NCBI GenBank assembly: GCA_950022655.1 | Contig: OX465591.1 | Coordinates: 47,945,048-48,009,047 of the forward strand | Length of the DNA stretch: 64,000 nucleotides | Direction: 5' to 3' | Source of the DNA: Alentia gelatinosa | Taxonomy: Eukaryota; Annelida; Polychaeta; Phyllodocida; Polynoidae | In this document: positions 50,160 through 61,429 of the stretch, one piece after another | Layout: each line of letters opens with the position of its first letter | Numbering within the stretch: position 1 is the first letter of the stretch | Position numbers and translations under genes: made by a program | Notes under the pieces: model-generated | What the model was told of the DNA's origin: nothing | What the model saw: the letters and a program-made list of their open reading frames with translations, nothing else | Databases searched by the model: none

Positions 50160-50721
50160 CACTGCACACACACACTCTCTGCCGGTTACGAAGACCCTCA
50201 AAACTCCTAGAGCACTGTACCTGTGCTAATCATACGGGACGGGGAGGGGCGCAGACTTCCAGCGTGAGTCGAACCCCGCTCAGCAGACCACCCTCTGTAT
50301 CAGACGTAACTGGTCTGTGTTCCGAGATGAAATATGGGACTCCAGTCCAGTCAAGTGCCCTGAGCAATATTTGAGGCAGCCTCACCAGGCCTGGATGACT
50401 GGGTGAACCTGGTGTCCGGAAACCAGGGATCTACTGTTTGAAAACTAGCAGTTTCTTGTCGCAGTCAGAGTTCTTCGCGGTCTCACAACACAATGATTGG
50501 AGACCGGTTGTGTTACATTATATCCCTGTAGCAAGTGTCCAGGAGTGTGGATTTGGCCCAGTTGGTTAAAGTCAGATCTTTATAAATTATCGTAATGGTG
50601 GCGCCACCTGTAGTTCCAAACACGTACCAGGATTACTGAAGTCCAGAGTCGGCTCTCCGATATGCTTATTTCCGTCTGGTTCCAATGACCTGGTAATTAA
50701 TCACATATTTCTTTCCAGATT

Positions 50722-50877
50722 TTGATATAAGGCTTGATTCCATTTTGGCCAAATTGTGTCCCAATCCTGCTTGTACCATGTTCGGTCCCTAGTCGGATCT
50801 GGGATAATGGAAACCCCCGATTAGGGCCGGAGTGGTGATTGGCGCCAAATTCAGCCAAATGGAATCACACCTTTAAT
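50722..50877. mobile_element. TTGATTCCATTTGGC element, monomer
   Basis: See 49145-49425. It is about 155 bp with inverted ends and without coding capacity. Confidence 0.65.
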
Positions 50878-51440
50878 AAGAGACATTGATGGAGAGACTT
50901 TAACCGAATGGGCCAAATCCTTCTTACGAGGTCTGGTTGGTATGAATCTGTCTGTCTACAAGATACCTCAGCACAAAACACCACTGAGGCTACGCGGGCT
51001 AAAATCTCATCATGAAATCACACTTACAGTGCATAATAAGCCCGGTCTGTGGGATGAGAAAATAAATATTGCTCTGTCTGTTCCTACTTGAATTCAACTT
51101 AAGAAACTAACCATATAAAAACAACCGGTAAAACTATTTCGCGAACTTGAATGTCATTGGGTTGTTACAAGTGACTTGTGTGTGAATCTATCCTGGCTCA
51201 GGCCAGTAGGACTGTGAGTCCAACATTTATTTGTTTGTAGATGCCTACACCGGCCTAGTTGCCACGCTAGGATGTTTTTATGATTTATTTTAACAGTTTT
51301 GCTGAGAGGTGTGGAGACTGGTGTACTATTTATTAAACTCCGTCACATATGCTGCTCGAGGTGGGTGGTGGTCTCTACTCTGTGTTTTCACTCTCATTGC
51401 TCAGTGCTTTGTTTTAGTTGATATGCAGCAGACATTGTAT

Positions 51441-51863
51441 CAGGGATGCCAGTTTGTAGGATTTTGCCTACATGTAGGATTTTCATTTTAGTCTCAATCT
51501 GATGAAAAGTTCAAGAAATTGTTTTTTTTTAGAACAAAATAGACTCCAGGTTCCCTGAAATCTAAATCTTAGATAAACTTGTTCTGTAATCTTTCAAAAT
51601 TCCGAATTTAACTACTCAGTTAGAGGCCCTATGGATCCCAGTGCTCCAACCTAGAACTGTAGGATGGTAGGATTCCTGTAGGAAATGCTCCTACGGATAA
51701 GGGCAAACTTGAATACTGACTTCTGATTGGCTTAAAATATATGCCCAAGAATCTGCTAGGAGAGTGATGGGGATTCCCCATACACCATGTGCGTTTTAGG
51801 TGATACATAGACTGGCCTCAATCCCCATGTAGGAATTTGTTCTGACCCCAACTAGCATCCCTG
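51441..51863 (+). mobile_element. hAT-like MITE subfamily A, copy 3
   Basis: CAGGGATGCCAGTTTG to AACTAGCATCCCTG, very similar to 33777-34210. It is flanked by TTGTAT on both sides (6 bp). Confidence 0.8.
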
Positions 51864-51942
51864 TTGTATACTCTTTAGTTTATTAACACGATGATCATTC
51901 CTCAAGGTTGAAGCAGGAATGCAGCACTTGGTTGTCATTTGT

Positions 51943-51948
51943 AATAAA
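51943..51948 (+). promoter_or_regulatory. Candidate polyadenylation signal AATAAA
   Basis: AATAAA followed about 25 bp later by the GT-rich 'gtgtctgtggttg', the classical downstream element. It could end a plus-strand transcript, but I see no coding exon just upstream; FBXO9 would need a 3' UTR of 7 kb. Confidence 0.25.
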
Positions 51949-52636
51949 GTGATGTACAGAAACAGAAGTGTCTGTGGTTGATATTAGTGGGCTGGTTCGA
52001 TTAAGCCAGTCTTATGGTTGGCTTAATGTGTGTTGTTATTGTGTATTGTCCTATGTGTTGCCTTTGGGGAGGTGCTAGCTTCAGCTAAAGTATTAGATGG
52101 AATAATCCATGGATGTATCACATTGGAATAACCACTGGATGCAGGTTGATTACCAGCAGTTACTGGAATACCATAGCTGAAGTGAGGTAAGTTGTAGAGT
52201 ATTGCTTGGCAGTGTCAGCCCTTCACAGATAAGATCTTCTGTAGAGGTACTTCTATGCTTCTTTATTGAGTCCACAAACGATACACACTTCCCACCGACT
52301 CAGGCCAAAGAACCTAGAGTGATGGTTACAACTAGCTTATAAAGGAAACCTCAAAGCCAAATACATTACAATGTCAAGGTTGCTTGTCCCAAATACCATG
52401 TCCTTATTTGTAGATCCCTATCCTGTACCCTTGGCAGAGTGAAGGACACTCAATGCTCACACCCACTGTGATGGGCCAGGTGCCCATTTATGGCCAAGGA
52501 CTCTCCGTGCCCTTGGGCCTAGTGGAGAGGTGTGATATACTTATACCCATAGTTATTATCAGCTCACAGATATATTTGTAGTTTTTCTGGATTATGTGAT
52601 TTGTGCATGGATCTGGTCCAGTGCATTAGATTTAGG

Positions 52637-53895
52637 ATACGAGGCGAGTTGCACTTTTGTCTCCAACCGATGCTACCTTGAAATGACACTTACTCGTCAG
52701 ATCCAAACCGTTGCTATAGGGAGCCAAAGTGAACCCGCTGCAACCACAGATAGCAGGTTACAAAATACTATTTCCGGGTATAGGCGCTCAGTACTTAGAA
52801 TATGTAGGTTCGAGATTATATGTGTCATTCTCCAATCTTTTAGATCCAAATTTTTAATAAACTTAACAACTGTCATCGTAGTTTTGAAACAAAGTTATTC
52901 AGAGACGATAGTTATAAACTTCACTTCAAAAGTAGCAAATGAGACCAAAAACATAAGTCTAGCCTCAAACCCCCATAGCTTTAGCACTAAGCCTCGTTCT
53001 TACTGGCCACCGGAAATGGTGTTTTGTAGGTGGGTATCTGTGGTTTCAGCGGGATCACTTTGGCTCCCTATGCTACCTCCAGATGAGCAGTGGCATAAAG
53101 AACAATGCAGCGTAACAACCACCTTTCACAACTATGACATCACATAGTTGTGGGCGCTCTCCCATCATGATTTAGTTCAGAACCCAGCACATTTCTAGTT
53201 ATATGAACTGTCAATAGAATAAACAGTGGGAGATGGGGTGGGGGGTCAAGGTTTCATCCGAATGGGTCTCTTCAGGCATCTTTATGTTTGGCTCTATCAA
53301 GGCATAGACATGCAACCTCTACAGATTACACCATGATCTAGGCAGATGACGTTTTATCCTACCCCTGATTGACGTTGTACAATTAGAGAAGCTACAGAAA
53401 TTGTAAACTCTGAAACTTTATTAAAGTTTCATGAAGTAGGTGGAGATAAAAGATAAATTTTTTTTAGCGTCACTTTGCTATTACCTCCATTTAACTTTAT
53501 TAAACTTAATAAAGTTTAGGAATTTACTTTTTAAACTTTCCTTAAATGTGACAACGTCATATGCCTTGATACAGCCAAACTTCAAGATGCCTGAAGAGCC
53601 CGATTCGGATGAAACCTTGATCCCCCACCCCCACTGTATCATTTTTGACAGTTCCCATAACCAACAAAGTGCTTGGTTTCCTATAACGCTCCCCTGCCTA
53701 AATCCTGGTTGGAGAGCACCCACGATTGTGTGATGTCACAGTCGTGAAGGGTGGTTGTTATGCTGCACTGTTCCTTTCACAGTGTTCACCTGGAGGTAGC
53801 ATAGCAACGGTTTGGATCTGACGAGTAATTGCCATTTCAAGGTAGCATCGTTGGGGTTAGAAGTGTTCTTAGCCACGTTTTCTAAATCGAGATAA
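52637..53895. mobile_element. Foldback repeat with a nested TIR element
   Basis: Left 'aaccgatgctaccttgaaat' and 'gtcagatccaaaccgttgct' pair with right 'agcaacggtttggatctgac' and 'atttcaaggtagcatcg'. The inner arms 'tatgctacctccag' and 'gcataacaaccaccttt' pair likewise. The left arm is split by a 350-bp insertion (52717-53068). The 183-codon frame at 52596-53147 crosses these boundaries and is not a gene. Confidence 0.75.
52717..53068. mobile_element. TIR element inside the foldback repeat
   Basis: Left TAGGGAGCCAAAGTGAACCC and right GGGATCACTTTGGCTCCCTA. The uninterrupted right arm of the foldback repeat (GTTGCTATGCTACC in complement) gives the empty site and a TA duplication. Confidence 0.75.
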
Positions 53896-54282
53896 AAGAT
53901 AAATAATACATCCAGGTGACAGTGTGTCACGCTCTCCCTGGATGGACAGTAGGGTCAGAGTCAACTAGAAAATTAGTTTGGAGGAAATTGTCACTAATAA
54001 ACGAGAACGCAGAGTTACTTTGCCCGTCTTTTTAACAATAGCAAGTCGAAAATTGAGAAAGATAACATCCGGCGAAATATTTCGATTTGTGTGGTCCAAA
54101 CTTTGTACATTAAAAGAGAATTAGAAACGATTTTTTATTTCTAGGATGTGGTTTTCACACCATAAAGATATTCAATACTCCGTCAGATCCGTTTATTTAA
54201 TGGTATACCGGTATGCTCAGAACTGCGGACTCCTCCTTATTTCTATTCACATTTTTGTTTATAAGAAGACTTATAAAATCTG

Positions 54283-54395
54283 AAATGTCTCGGTCATTTG
54301 ATGAAAAATTACGGCCCTCCCACCTGCTGTGTCGGGCCGTATTTTCAACATCAAATGACCTCGAACGGCCATCCGTCCGGGCTCAGTAACCCCGG
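54283..54395. mobile_element. Hairpin cassette, relative of (vi)
   Basis: 'cggtcatttgatgaaaaatt' and 'acggccctccc' pair with 'gggccgtattttcaacatca' and 'aatgacctcgaacggcc', followed by 'atccgtccgggctcagtaac' shared with 38175-38210. Confidence 0.65.
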
Positions 54396-54397
54396 TT

Positions 54398-54520
54398 CCG
54401 GGACACCCCGCTTAAGGGGTAAATTTGCTCGGAACGAAAATTTTCCCCTCTATCAAGAGTTTATTTAACCCCGCTTAAGGGTTCACCCTGCTTTAGGGGA
54501 CAGTTTTTCGGTACAGCTGC
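54398..54520. mobile_element. CCCCGCTTAAGGGG element, copy 1
   Basis: Two copies of 'ccccgcttaaggg' and one of 'ctgctttaggggac'. Related to 56823-56905. Confidence 0.5.
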
Positions 54521-54621
54521 TACACCACAGAAAATCCATGTATTATTCATCTATTTATTAGCAGGTGGACGGTTGGTCTTTAGGTTATGGCTATAGCCTA
54601 CTGTAGTACAACTGCTTGTAA

Positions 54622-55696
54622 AGTCACTAAGAGACCTATTCCACCAAGGAGGCACAAGCCCAAGCCGGGCCCCTTGTGGTCGCCTATTGGCGATCGGCGG
54701 CAATAGCCGGCCCAAACCTCCCGCCGGCGGCGATAATCTGCTTGGTGGAACAGCTCATGAGACCTGACAGGCCCCACACGGCCGGCCCCTGCCGCCCACC
54801 GTGCCTCCAAAGCCCCGTAGCCGGGCAGTATCGGCTGACCTGTTGGTGGCCGCCGGCCGCCGGCCGGGGACAATTCTCGTACAATAGCCAATTTTGGAGG
54901 TGTTCCACCAAATATAGTGATAACCACAGTAAAAGGCCGGCCAGCCGGCCGGGCATTATGAGCGCAACGTCCCCCGCAAGCCCTGCCAGAGGAAAACTGA
55001 TTCATTTGATTATAAGCCCCCAGCAGGCCGGCCGGCGTGCCAAGAGCGTGAGGCGGAGAGCTGTTCCCCGGGCGCGCGTTGACCGCTCGCCCGCCTATAC
55101 TACGATATGCACCGTCAATATAGGCCCGCGGACGGTATCCCGATACGCGGACACCGATATTTCGAATAGTTGCGGCTGTTTGGGCAAAATATAAGCACCA
55201 GTGTCAAATATACACATTCAGAACATCAATACTTATCTTTATTTACCTTCATTGTTCGATTTAACCTGTAATTCCGTGGTTATTTGACGTTTTTTGACCG
55301 TTCCCGTACAATTCCCGACACGCTGACACACTGCTCCGCTCGATACGCGACTTTCGCGGGGTTCAGAGCGTCGTAGTGTATCGCCGCATGCCGCACCGCC
55401 TATCGGATCGATAGAGAACCGCGGGATTGCGCGTTAGTGCCGCCAACGTCCACCAGACGGCAATAGCGTACCCCCTGGGAGTGTATCACAGCGCCGGGTC
55501 CGGCCGGCTCTATTGGCGCTCGCCGGGCGCCTTGTGTGCGCCTGTTGGTCGCCTCGTGGGGCTTTGGTGGAACAACTCCTAGAATTTAGGGGTTTAGGGG
55601 CGGCCGGGCGGCCGGCCCCGGCGGCAAATGCCGGCTGGAGAGCAAAAACCCGCCTGTTGAGGGCCTTTTTGGTGGAATAGGCCTCTTAAGTGACCT
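54622..55696. mobile_element. GC-rich TIR element of about 1.07 kb
   Basis: Left AGTCACTAAGAGACCTATTC then CACCAA, and right TTGGTG then GAATAGGCCTCTTAAGTGAC, are inverted repeats of about 27 bp. TTGGTGGAAC motifs recur inside in both orientations (about 54742, 54901 and 55566). The interior is unusually GC- and CpG-rich ('ccggccgccggccgggg'). Open frames of 172 and 135 codons have no recognisable motif and look compositional. Confidence 0.7.
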
Positions 55697-56815
55697 GACC
55701 ACATTTTTGCCTTTTATAGCTAATTAAGTACAGATAGGAATATGATTTCTGTTTTGGACAGAAGGTTTTATGGTGGTTCAATGCCTACAGTTTTGATATT
55801 TAGTGTTTTGGTATGGATTTTAAAATAATAGTGAATTCAGTTTGGGGGGGGGGGGACATTAGTAGTCACAGGTCCATTTTTAAGAACTCCTTTATGGACA
55901 TATTTCTACCCCTTAAACTGGTTCAATCATAATATGATATACCTCATTTGAAAGAAAATAAAAAAACAGTAGGTGCTAGGAAGTGGAAATTTCAAGGTAG
56001 ATTCTATATTTACTGAGATATTCAAGTATTTGTTGAAAGTGGGGGGGATTTAGAGTGAAATGGGCATACTCAAACAGATGTTTACTCAATAATGATTTAC
56101 AGTGAGCATTGGTGTAACATTTACCATCTCCATAAGTGGCACTGACAGTTACTTACCCTCTAGGAAGTGTCATTATTTAGGTTAAACTTGTATTTGGCAT
56201 GATATTCATGTATTTCTGCCTGATTTCAAAGCATGGGGGTATCAGCCATCTTTGAATTTTGGTGCAGTCATGTTCCCCCAGAGGACTCTAGTTCCTGTCA
56301 CTCTCCAAGCATATTGGCACATTCCCTATACCTATATCCTTATCAGAACACTAAGTATCTGGTTGAAGCTCAGCCTCACTTTGAACATGGAGCCTGTAGT
56401 ATGTCAAACTAACACTAGACGGAGCCATAACTAAGTACAGATAGGTATATGATTTCTTTTATTCTGGAGAAGTTTTATGGTAATGCAATATCCTAGTTTT
56501 ATTATTTAGTATTTTGACATTGATTTAAAAAAAGACAAACTACTTTATAAACTTCCCCAAACACTTGAAAGGCCCAGTAATCAAAGACTTGGTCGACCTT
56601 GTATTGAGTTTTAAATGCATCCACCTGCTAATTTGGCTTTAAAGGCCAATATTTCTATTTTAAAATGCACTCTTAGCTCTTGTTTCATACATTTGTATGT
56701 TTTATATTTATTTTACATCTATTTGCTTAGAATGTGTTATTTAATAAACCTTTTATCTAATAACCTGTGTTTCCTTTGTTTATGTAGGTATACTCTGCTA
56801 TATAACCGTTGGCAG
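55697..56815. other. No gene; diverged direct repeats
   Basis: 'agtacagataggaatatgat' at 55729 and 'agtacagataggtatatgat' at 56437 begin two diverged copies of about 100 bp, 708 bp apart. They might be ends of one element or two insertions. A G-run lies at 55845-55855. Confidence 0.4.
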
Positions 56816-56822
56816 ACTGAAA

Positions 56823-56905
56823 ACCCCGCTTAAGGGGCCACCTCGCTTTAGGGGGCACTTTGCCGGGAACGGAGGGTGCCCCTGAAGCGGGGTTCTACTG
56901 TATTC
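56823..56905. mobile_element. CCCCGCTTAAGGGG element, copy 2, with pogo-like end
   Basis: 'ccccgcttaaggggccacct' and the right end 'agcggggttctactgta'. In complement this reads TACAGTAGAACCCCGCTTC, which resembles a pogo/Tigger-type terminus with TA. Confidence 0.5.
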
Positions 56906-57189
56906 TATTATATTATACTTTTACTGCGATACATTATCATCATACCCATACTCGAGATCATTATATCTTTGATATATAATCAAGTAAAAGCGTAAACAAA
57001 CAACTAAATAAAACTGGTGTGACAATATAAATGATGAACTAAAATGAGTGAAACGGTATACCTCTCACACAAGCCCCTCCGTTCCGTTTATTACCTCCAT
57101 GTTTCGTGGAAGTGTTGACAAAACGAGTAGTAATTAACATCTTTATTGTTTGCTTCACGTGAAAACATGTAATAAAGTGAGTACATGTA

Positions 57190-57809
57190 CAAACACACTC
57201 TACCAGGACCTTACATAATTTACATATACACCGCACATAGCTGACCCTCCATGGTGGCTGCCATGTACAAACACACTCTACCAGGACCTTATATAATTTA
57301 CATATACACCGCACATAGCTGACCCTCCATGGCGGCTGCCATGTACAAACACACTCTACCAGGACCTTATATAATTTACATATACACCGCACATAGCTGA
57401 CCCTCCATGGCGGCTGCCATGTACAAACACACTCTACCAGGACCTTATATAATTTACATATACACCGCACATAGCTGACCCTCCATGGTGGCTGCCATGT
57501 ACAAACACACTCTACCAGGACCTTATATAATTACATATACACCGCACATAGCTCACCCTCCATGGCGGCTGCCATGTACAAACACACTCTACCAGGACCT
57601 TATATAATTTACATATACACCGCACATAGCTCACCCTCCATGGCGGCTGCCATGTACAAACACACTCTACCAGGACCTTATATAATTTACATATACACCG
57701 CACATAGCTGACCCTCCATGGTGGCTGCCATGTACAAACACACTCTACCAGGACCTTATATAATTTACATATACACCGCACATAGCTCACCCTCCATGGT
57801 GGCTGCCAT
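57190..57809 (-). repeat. 78-bp array copying a start codon and 5' splice site
   Basis: Eight units. On the minus strand each contains ATGGCAGCC(A/G)CCATGGAGG followed by GTGAGC or GTCAGC, then 'tatgtgcggtgtatatgtaa' and 'ggtcctggtagagtgtgttt'. The period of 78 gives long minus-strand frames with a 26-residue repeat, which are shadows. Confidence 0.95.
57791..57809 (-). CDS. Candidate first coding exon (MAATME) of a minus-strand gene
   Basis: The first (minus-strand) unit of the array is preceded by unique sequence. It reads ATGGCAGCCACCATGGAGG followed by GTGAGC: a start codon in strong context, 19 nt of coding and a good donor. This would be a typical small first exon (M-A-A-T-M-E, phase 1). 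No downstream exon is identified between here and the FBXO9 3' end, so the protein is unknown. Confidence 0.35.
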
Positions 57810-58295
57810 TGACGCTCTGGATACGCTGCCAAGGGTATAATACACGCCCTGAAAAACGCCACCTAGTGTCATTTTCACCCGCTGTAGCATGCTGGTGTTT
57901 TTTGAGGTAGATGTGAAGTGATTTTACAGCTTTTAAAAAAAAATAATATATCAACATTACCATGAATACATTTTACCATAATAGGCAGACAGGTAGACAG
58001 GTCTCTGTAATAGCACAGAGGTTGACCCCTGACTGATGGCGCCATCTGGCGCACTTTAACTCCACTTGCATTCCTCTGGTGGATGTCCAGAGAAACAGGA
58101 TAGGCTGTGTGCCGTCTATACTGTCAGTTCAGCAGGCACATGGGAGAGATATTCTCTATGTATGATATAGAGGATTGTTTCATAATTCTTGTAAATATAT
58201 TCATACCATTGTAGATGCCGTCTTTGTTAGTATATGTTAAGTAAACCAGTGTGAAGAAACACAATGCTGGCCCTAGAGCCTACTGAAAATAAGAT

Positions 58296-58430
58296 AGTTT
58301 TATCTCACGCCTATCACTGACTAATTGGCTGAAATTTGTTACATCCTCACCCATTGATTATACAATACATTGACTAAGTTTCCAATGTTAAGACTATAGT
58401 GGGAGATACCAGGGGTGAGATAATTAGCAG
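58296..58430. mobile_element. TTATCTCACCCC-type MITE, copy
   Basis: 'ttttatctcacgcctatcac' to 'caggggtgagataattagc', with 'ccaatgttaagactatag' inside. It is a relative of the TATCCTACCCC family and directly precedes hairpin cassette (i). Confidence 0.55.
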
Positions 58431-58432
58431 AA

Positions 58433-58576
58433 ACCGAACGAGAGTTAGACTTGACAATGTTTTTGCCCCGCCGGGAAGGTCGCATATTACTACACGAGGT
58501 GTAGCCGAGTGTAGTGAGGAGCAGACCTGACCAGAGTGGCATAGACATTGACAAGTCTAACTCGAGTTCGGTTTCG
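58433..58576. mobile_element. Hairpin cassette (i), copy 2
   Basis: 'gaaaccgaacgagagttaga' pairs with 'tctaactcgagttcggtttc'. The loop is 'tactacacgaggtgtagcc'. Same stem family as 22322-22465. Confidence 0.75.
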
Positions 58577-58582
58577 TATTTA

Positions 58583-58795
58583 TCCTACCTCGTCTATGCT
58601 TTTGTATTACTAAAAGATAAATATTGAGCCAATGACCAACAGAACTTTTTTTCATAGTAGCTGACATCCTGCTCTCTGATTGGTCAATATTGTTATTACT
58701 CTAGTGGCATAAAAAACACTTTATGTCACGGCCTGCCACATTAAAATTTCCCTATGTTAAGTCTATGGCGTTTTTTTTTATTAGGGGTAGGATAA
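58583..58795 (+). mobile_element. MITE with TATCCTACCCC-type termini, copy 3
   Basis: 'tatcctacctcgtctatgct' to 'tattaggggtaggataatga', interior nearly identical to 928-1142. It directly follows hairpin cassette (i). Confidence 0.75.
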
Positions 58796-59099
58796 TGAGT
58801 ATAGCTATACATAGAGGAGGGAGTACAGGCGGCCCAACTTCCCCAGTACAAACCCCTCAACAGTCAACAACTCCAAATGCCTCTCATCATCTTCACAAAG
58901 CCCCTCTACGGGTCGCCGCACTTATTATGGAGACAATTGGATAAAAACCCTCTATTTTTCAGCAAATTTCCTATATATATATTGGGTAAATGGAAATTGT
59001 CGATTTTTACTGATTGGTTATTTCAAACTAGACAACTCGTACTTTACTTATTTGGTGTTAGAGTACATCATAAACAAACAATTTGACTAGATAAATGCC

Positions 59100-59625
59100 A
59101 ATATTTGTTAATCGTCACTTGGCGCTACTGCGAATTGTAGGATATATAGGAATTTGGCTTGAAAATTAATACCCATGTCATTTATATGATGATCTCTAAG
59201 TGTTAGAGAATACAAATCTAACTTAAAAAATTAGTGCTAGGTGTTTGTAGAGATGAATATTATGCAAATATTATGGTAGAATATATATAGAAACTCTAAA
59301 AAGTAGCTTTTCACCTCAAACCTTGACGGAATATAGTAAATGTGTAGTACTAAACATTCAAATTTTAGAATTCATACGCCACCGTCCTTGTTTTTGAAAG
59401 AATTGGAAAAACAGACAAACGTATTTTTCAGCACATTTCCTGTGTAATTTACGTAATTGTATATTGGCCTATTTGACCTATTCAGATTGAATGAACTGGA
59501 CAAGACATCTACTCATTCAGAAGTAGAATGAATCCAAAAGAAGCAGTTTTGACAGATAATTGAGAAAATCTTGATATCACCAGGTGGCGCCACAGTGAAT
59601 TGTAGGATATGCCTTTAATGTGCAT
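59100..59625. mobile_element. Dispersed repeat K, copy 2
   Basis: 'cacttggcgctactgcgaat' with 'tgtaggatat' and 'caggtggcgccacagtgaat' with 'tgtaggatatgcc' bracket a segment matching 34950-35300. Confidence 0.5.
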
Positions 59626-59904
59626 ACAGGCAAGTAGTGCATGATGATTATGTCACATTCTTCTGAGAAAACTTCCACAGAAAAGCGAATCAAATTACAG
59701 TTGTCGCCACAAGCTTGTCAGGAAGGAGAGTGAACAGATGGTGATGCAATCATAATTATTTCCAAGAAGAACGCTGTCGGCAATGACGTCACCCGCGTCC
59801 CGTGATGACGTCACAGACGGTAGGTTGACTTCCGGTGAACGTCGGCAAATTCCTTTGATATCGCCCATTACATATGTCCAGGAAGCCTCATAGACTTCTT
59901 AAGC

Positions 59905-60110
59905 CTGTATTAAGACAGCGACCCGACCATTGTGCCCGATCACACCTTTGCACAACGAACCCGTCGGGTCGGTCAGAATCGGGTCGCTCTACGCATTTCA
60001 CAGACCCGATTTCTATCGGATCGGGCACTACTAGCGTGGGGGTAATGACCGACTCTGCCCGACCATAATCGTGTCGCTGTACGCACTTTACCGACTGTTC
60101 CGGATTCTGA
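59905..60110. mobile_element. AAGACAGCGAC element, divergent copy
   Basis: 'attaagacagcgacccgacc' with inverted 'gggtcg' and 'gtcgggcag' motifs ('cccgatttctatcggatcgg'). A relative of 12350-12545 and 60262-60462. Confidence 0.5.
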
Positions 60111-60261
60111 GAATGCCATTTGAACATCGATCTCCTAGTCCGAAGTGCCTTATACCGATTTGTAGGGGAGACGGAGGTAATAATGAATATGAAAACTGTT
60201 TCCGAATATCTTGATTGGATCCAAAGTTATCAAACTTTGAATTATTTTCTATGAATCCACA

Positions 60262-60462
60262 CCAGCGGCCCATGGCTCACCCCGGCTCGGCTCCCGGAGG
60301 CTCTCTCTGATCTCAATGGGGTCGCTGTACAAGGTCATAAAGTGGAGATGTGTGATCGGCAAAGGGTATAAGACAGCGACATTCTTGTTCCCGATTATAA
60401 TCGGTGATCGGATCGGGGAGAATCTGTGGAAAATGTCGCTGTCTTATGGGCTTTAGGCTCTC
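60262..60462. mobile_element. Dispersed element with 'AAGACAGCGACAT' inverted ends, copy 2
   Basis: See 12350-12545. 'gacagcgacattcttgttcc' and 'ggaaaatgtcgctgtcttat' are the inverted inner ends. Confidence 0.65.
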
Positions 60463-60571
60463 GAGACACACAGAGCAATTAGATGAAGAACCGATGCAGA
60501 CTTTTTAACCAAAGTCTTTCATAGAATACAGATATCCATTTCCACACTTTTCAGACCATGCAGACTATACA

Positions 60572-60838
60572 TTTATCTCACCCCGGTATTTTTCTCCATA
60601 GGCTTAACAATAGGAACTCATAATCTATGGCCATGAAGGTATTGTACCCAATACTCAATGGCTAATTTGGTGGTTTATTTTTTCAAATAATGATCATATA
60701 TATGGGGTGAGATAAAATCAGAAACCGACTCGATGAAAATAACGTGGTCTGTAATTCACCTCGTTTGACTGCTACGTAATTCTCCGCGGTCAAACTCGGT
60801 GGAGTACAGACCAAGTTATTTTCATCTCGTGAGTTTCC
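60572..60838. mobile_element. TTATCTCACCCC-type MITE plus hairpin cassette (iv)
   Basis: 'ttatctcaccccggtatttt' to 'tatggggtgagataaaatca' is the MITE. It is followed by 'gaaaccgactcgatgaaaat' and 'aacgtggtctgt' pairing with 'acagaccaagttattttcat' and 'ctcgtgagtttcc'. Confidence 0.65.
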
Positions 60839-60949
60839 TTTTTTAAAGTCTGCATGGATATTTCTCAGTAATTCTCACCTTTGGCATTTTGCACGTTTAA
60901 TATACTTCATGTTGCCTTTATGTCAATGTAGTTTTTATGAATTCTAGAG

Positions 60950-61105
60950 GGAAACTATGTTCCGGTGAGCAAAAGTTCAAAGTTACTCGGTAAGGTTTGG
61001 AAAAATTACTGCCCAAGACGTCAGCCGCGGGCAGTAATTTTTCCGAGCCTTACCGAGTAACTATGACTTTTGCTTACCGGTACTTGGTTTCCCTATTCCC
61101 ATATA
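60950..61105. mobile_element. Hairpin cassette (v), copy 2
   Basis: 'agttactcggtaaggtttgg' and 'aaaaattactgcccaag' pair with 'gggcagtaatttttccgagc' and 'cttaccgagtaact'. Homologous to 39640-39790. Confidence 0.75.
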
Positions 61106-61429
61106 CCTTCAAATATCGATAAACATGCTTAATTCTTTACCTGAAACACTTCCGAAGCAAATGGCCACCCTTATCGAGTAACCACAACAGCTATTGTTTT
61201 GTCCCGCTGCTGTATTGTATCACGTGATCAGAGCGGGACGAAAACGTCAGAGCGGGACGAAAACATGAGAGCGGGACGAAAATGTCAAGCTCGACACAAA
61301 ACTTATTTTTAATGCACCCCCAGCAGCGGTATGTAACTCTAGTTAGTTCAATAATGGGTATATAGGAAAAGTGAATACCACAGGGACGGAATCTAATTGG
61401 TGAGATTCTGAGATCCGCCGTCCTCACGT

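Noticed and set aside
52596..53147. 183-codon plus-strand frame
   Set aside because: It crosses the boundary of a nested TIR element inside a foldback repeat and has no recognisable domain.
54598..55194. 172- and 135-codon frames in the GC-rich element
   Set aside because: High GC lowers stop frequency; both strands are open and no transposase motif is visible.
57039..57862. Minus-strand frames with MRCICKLYKVLVECVCTW repeats
   Set aside because: A different frame from the start-codon/donor reading of the same 78-bp array; a repeat shadow.
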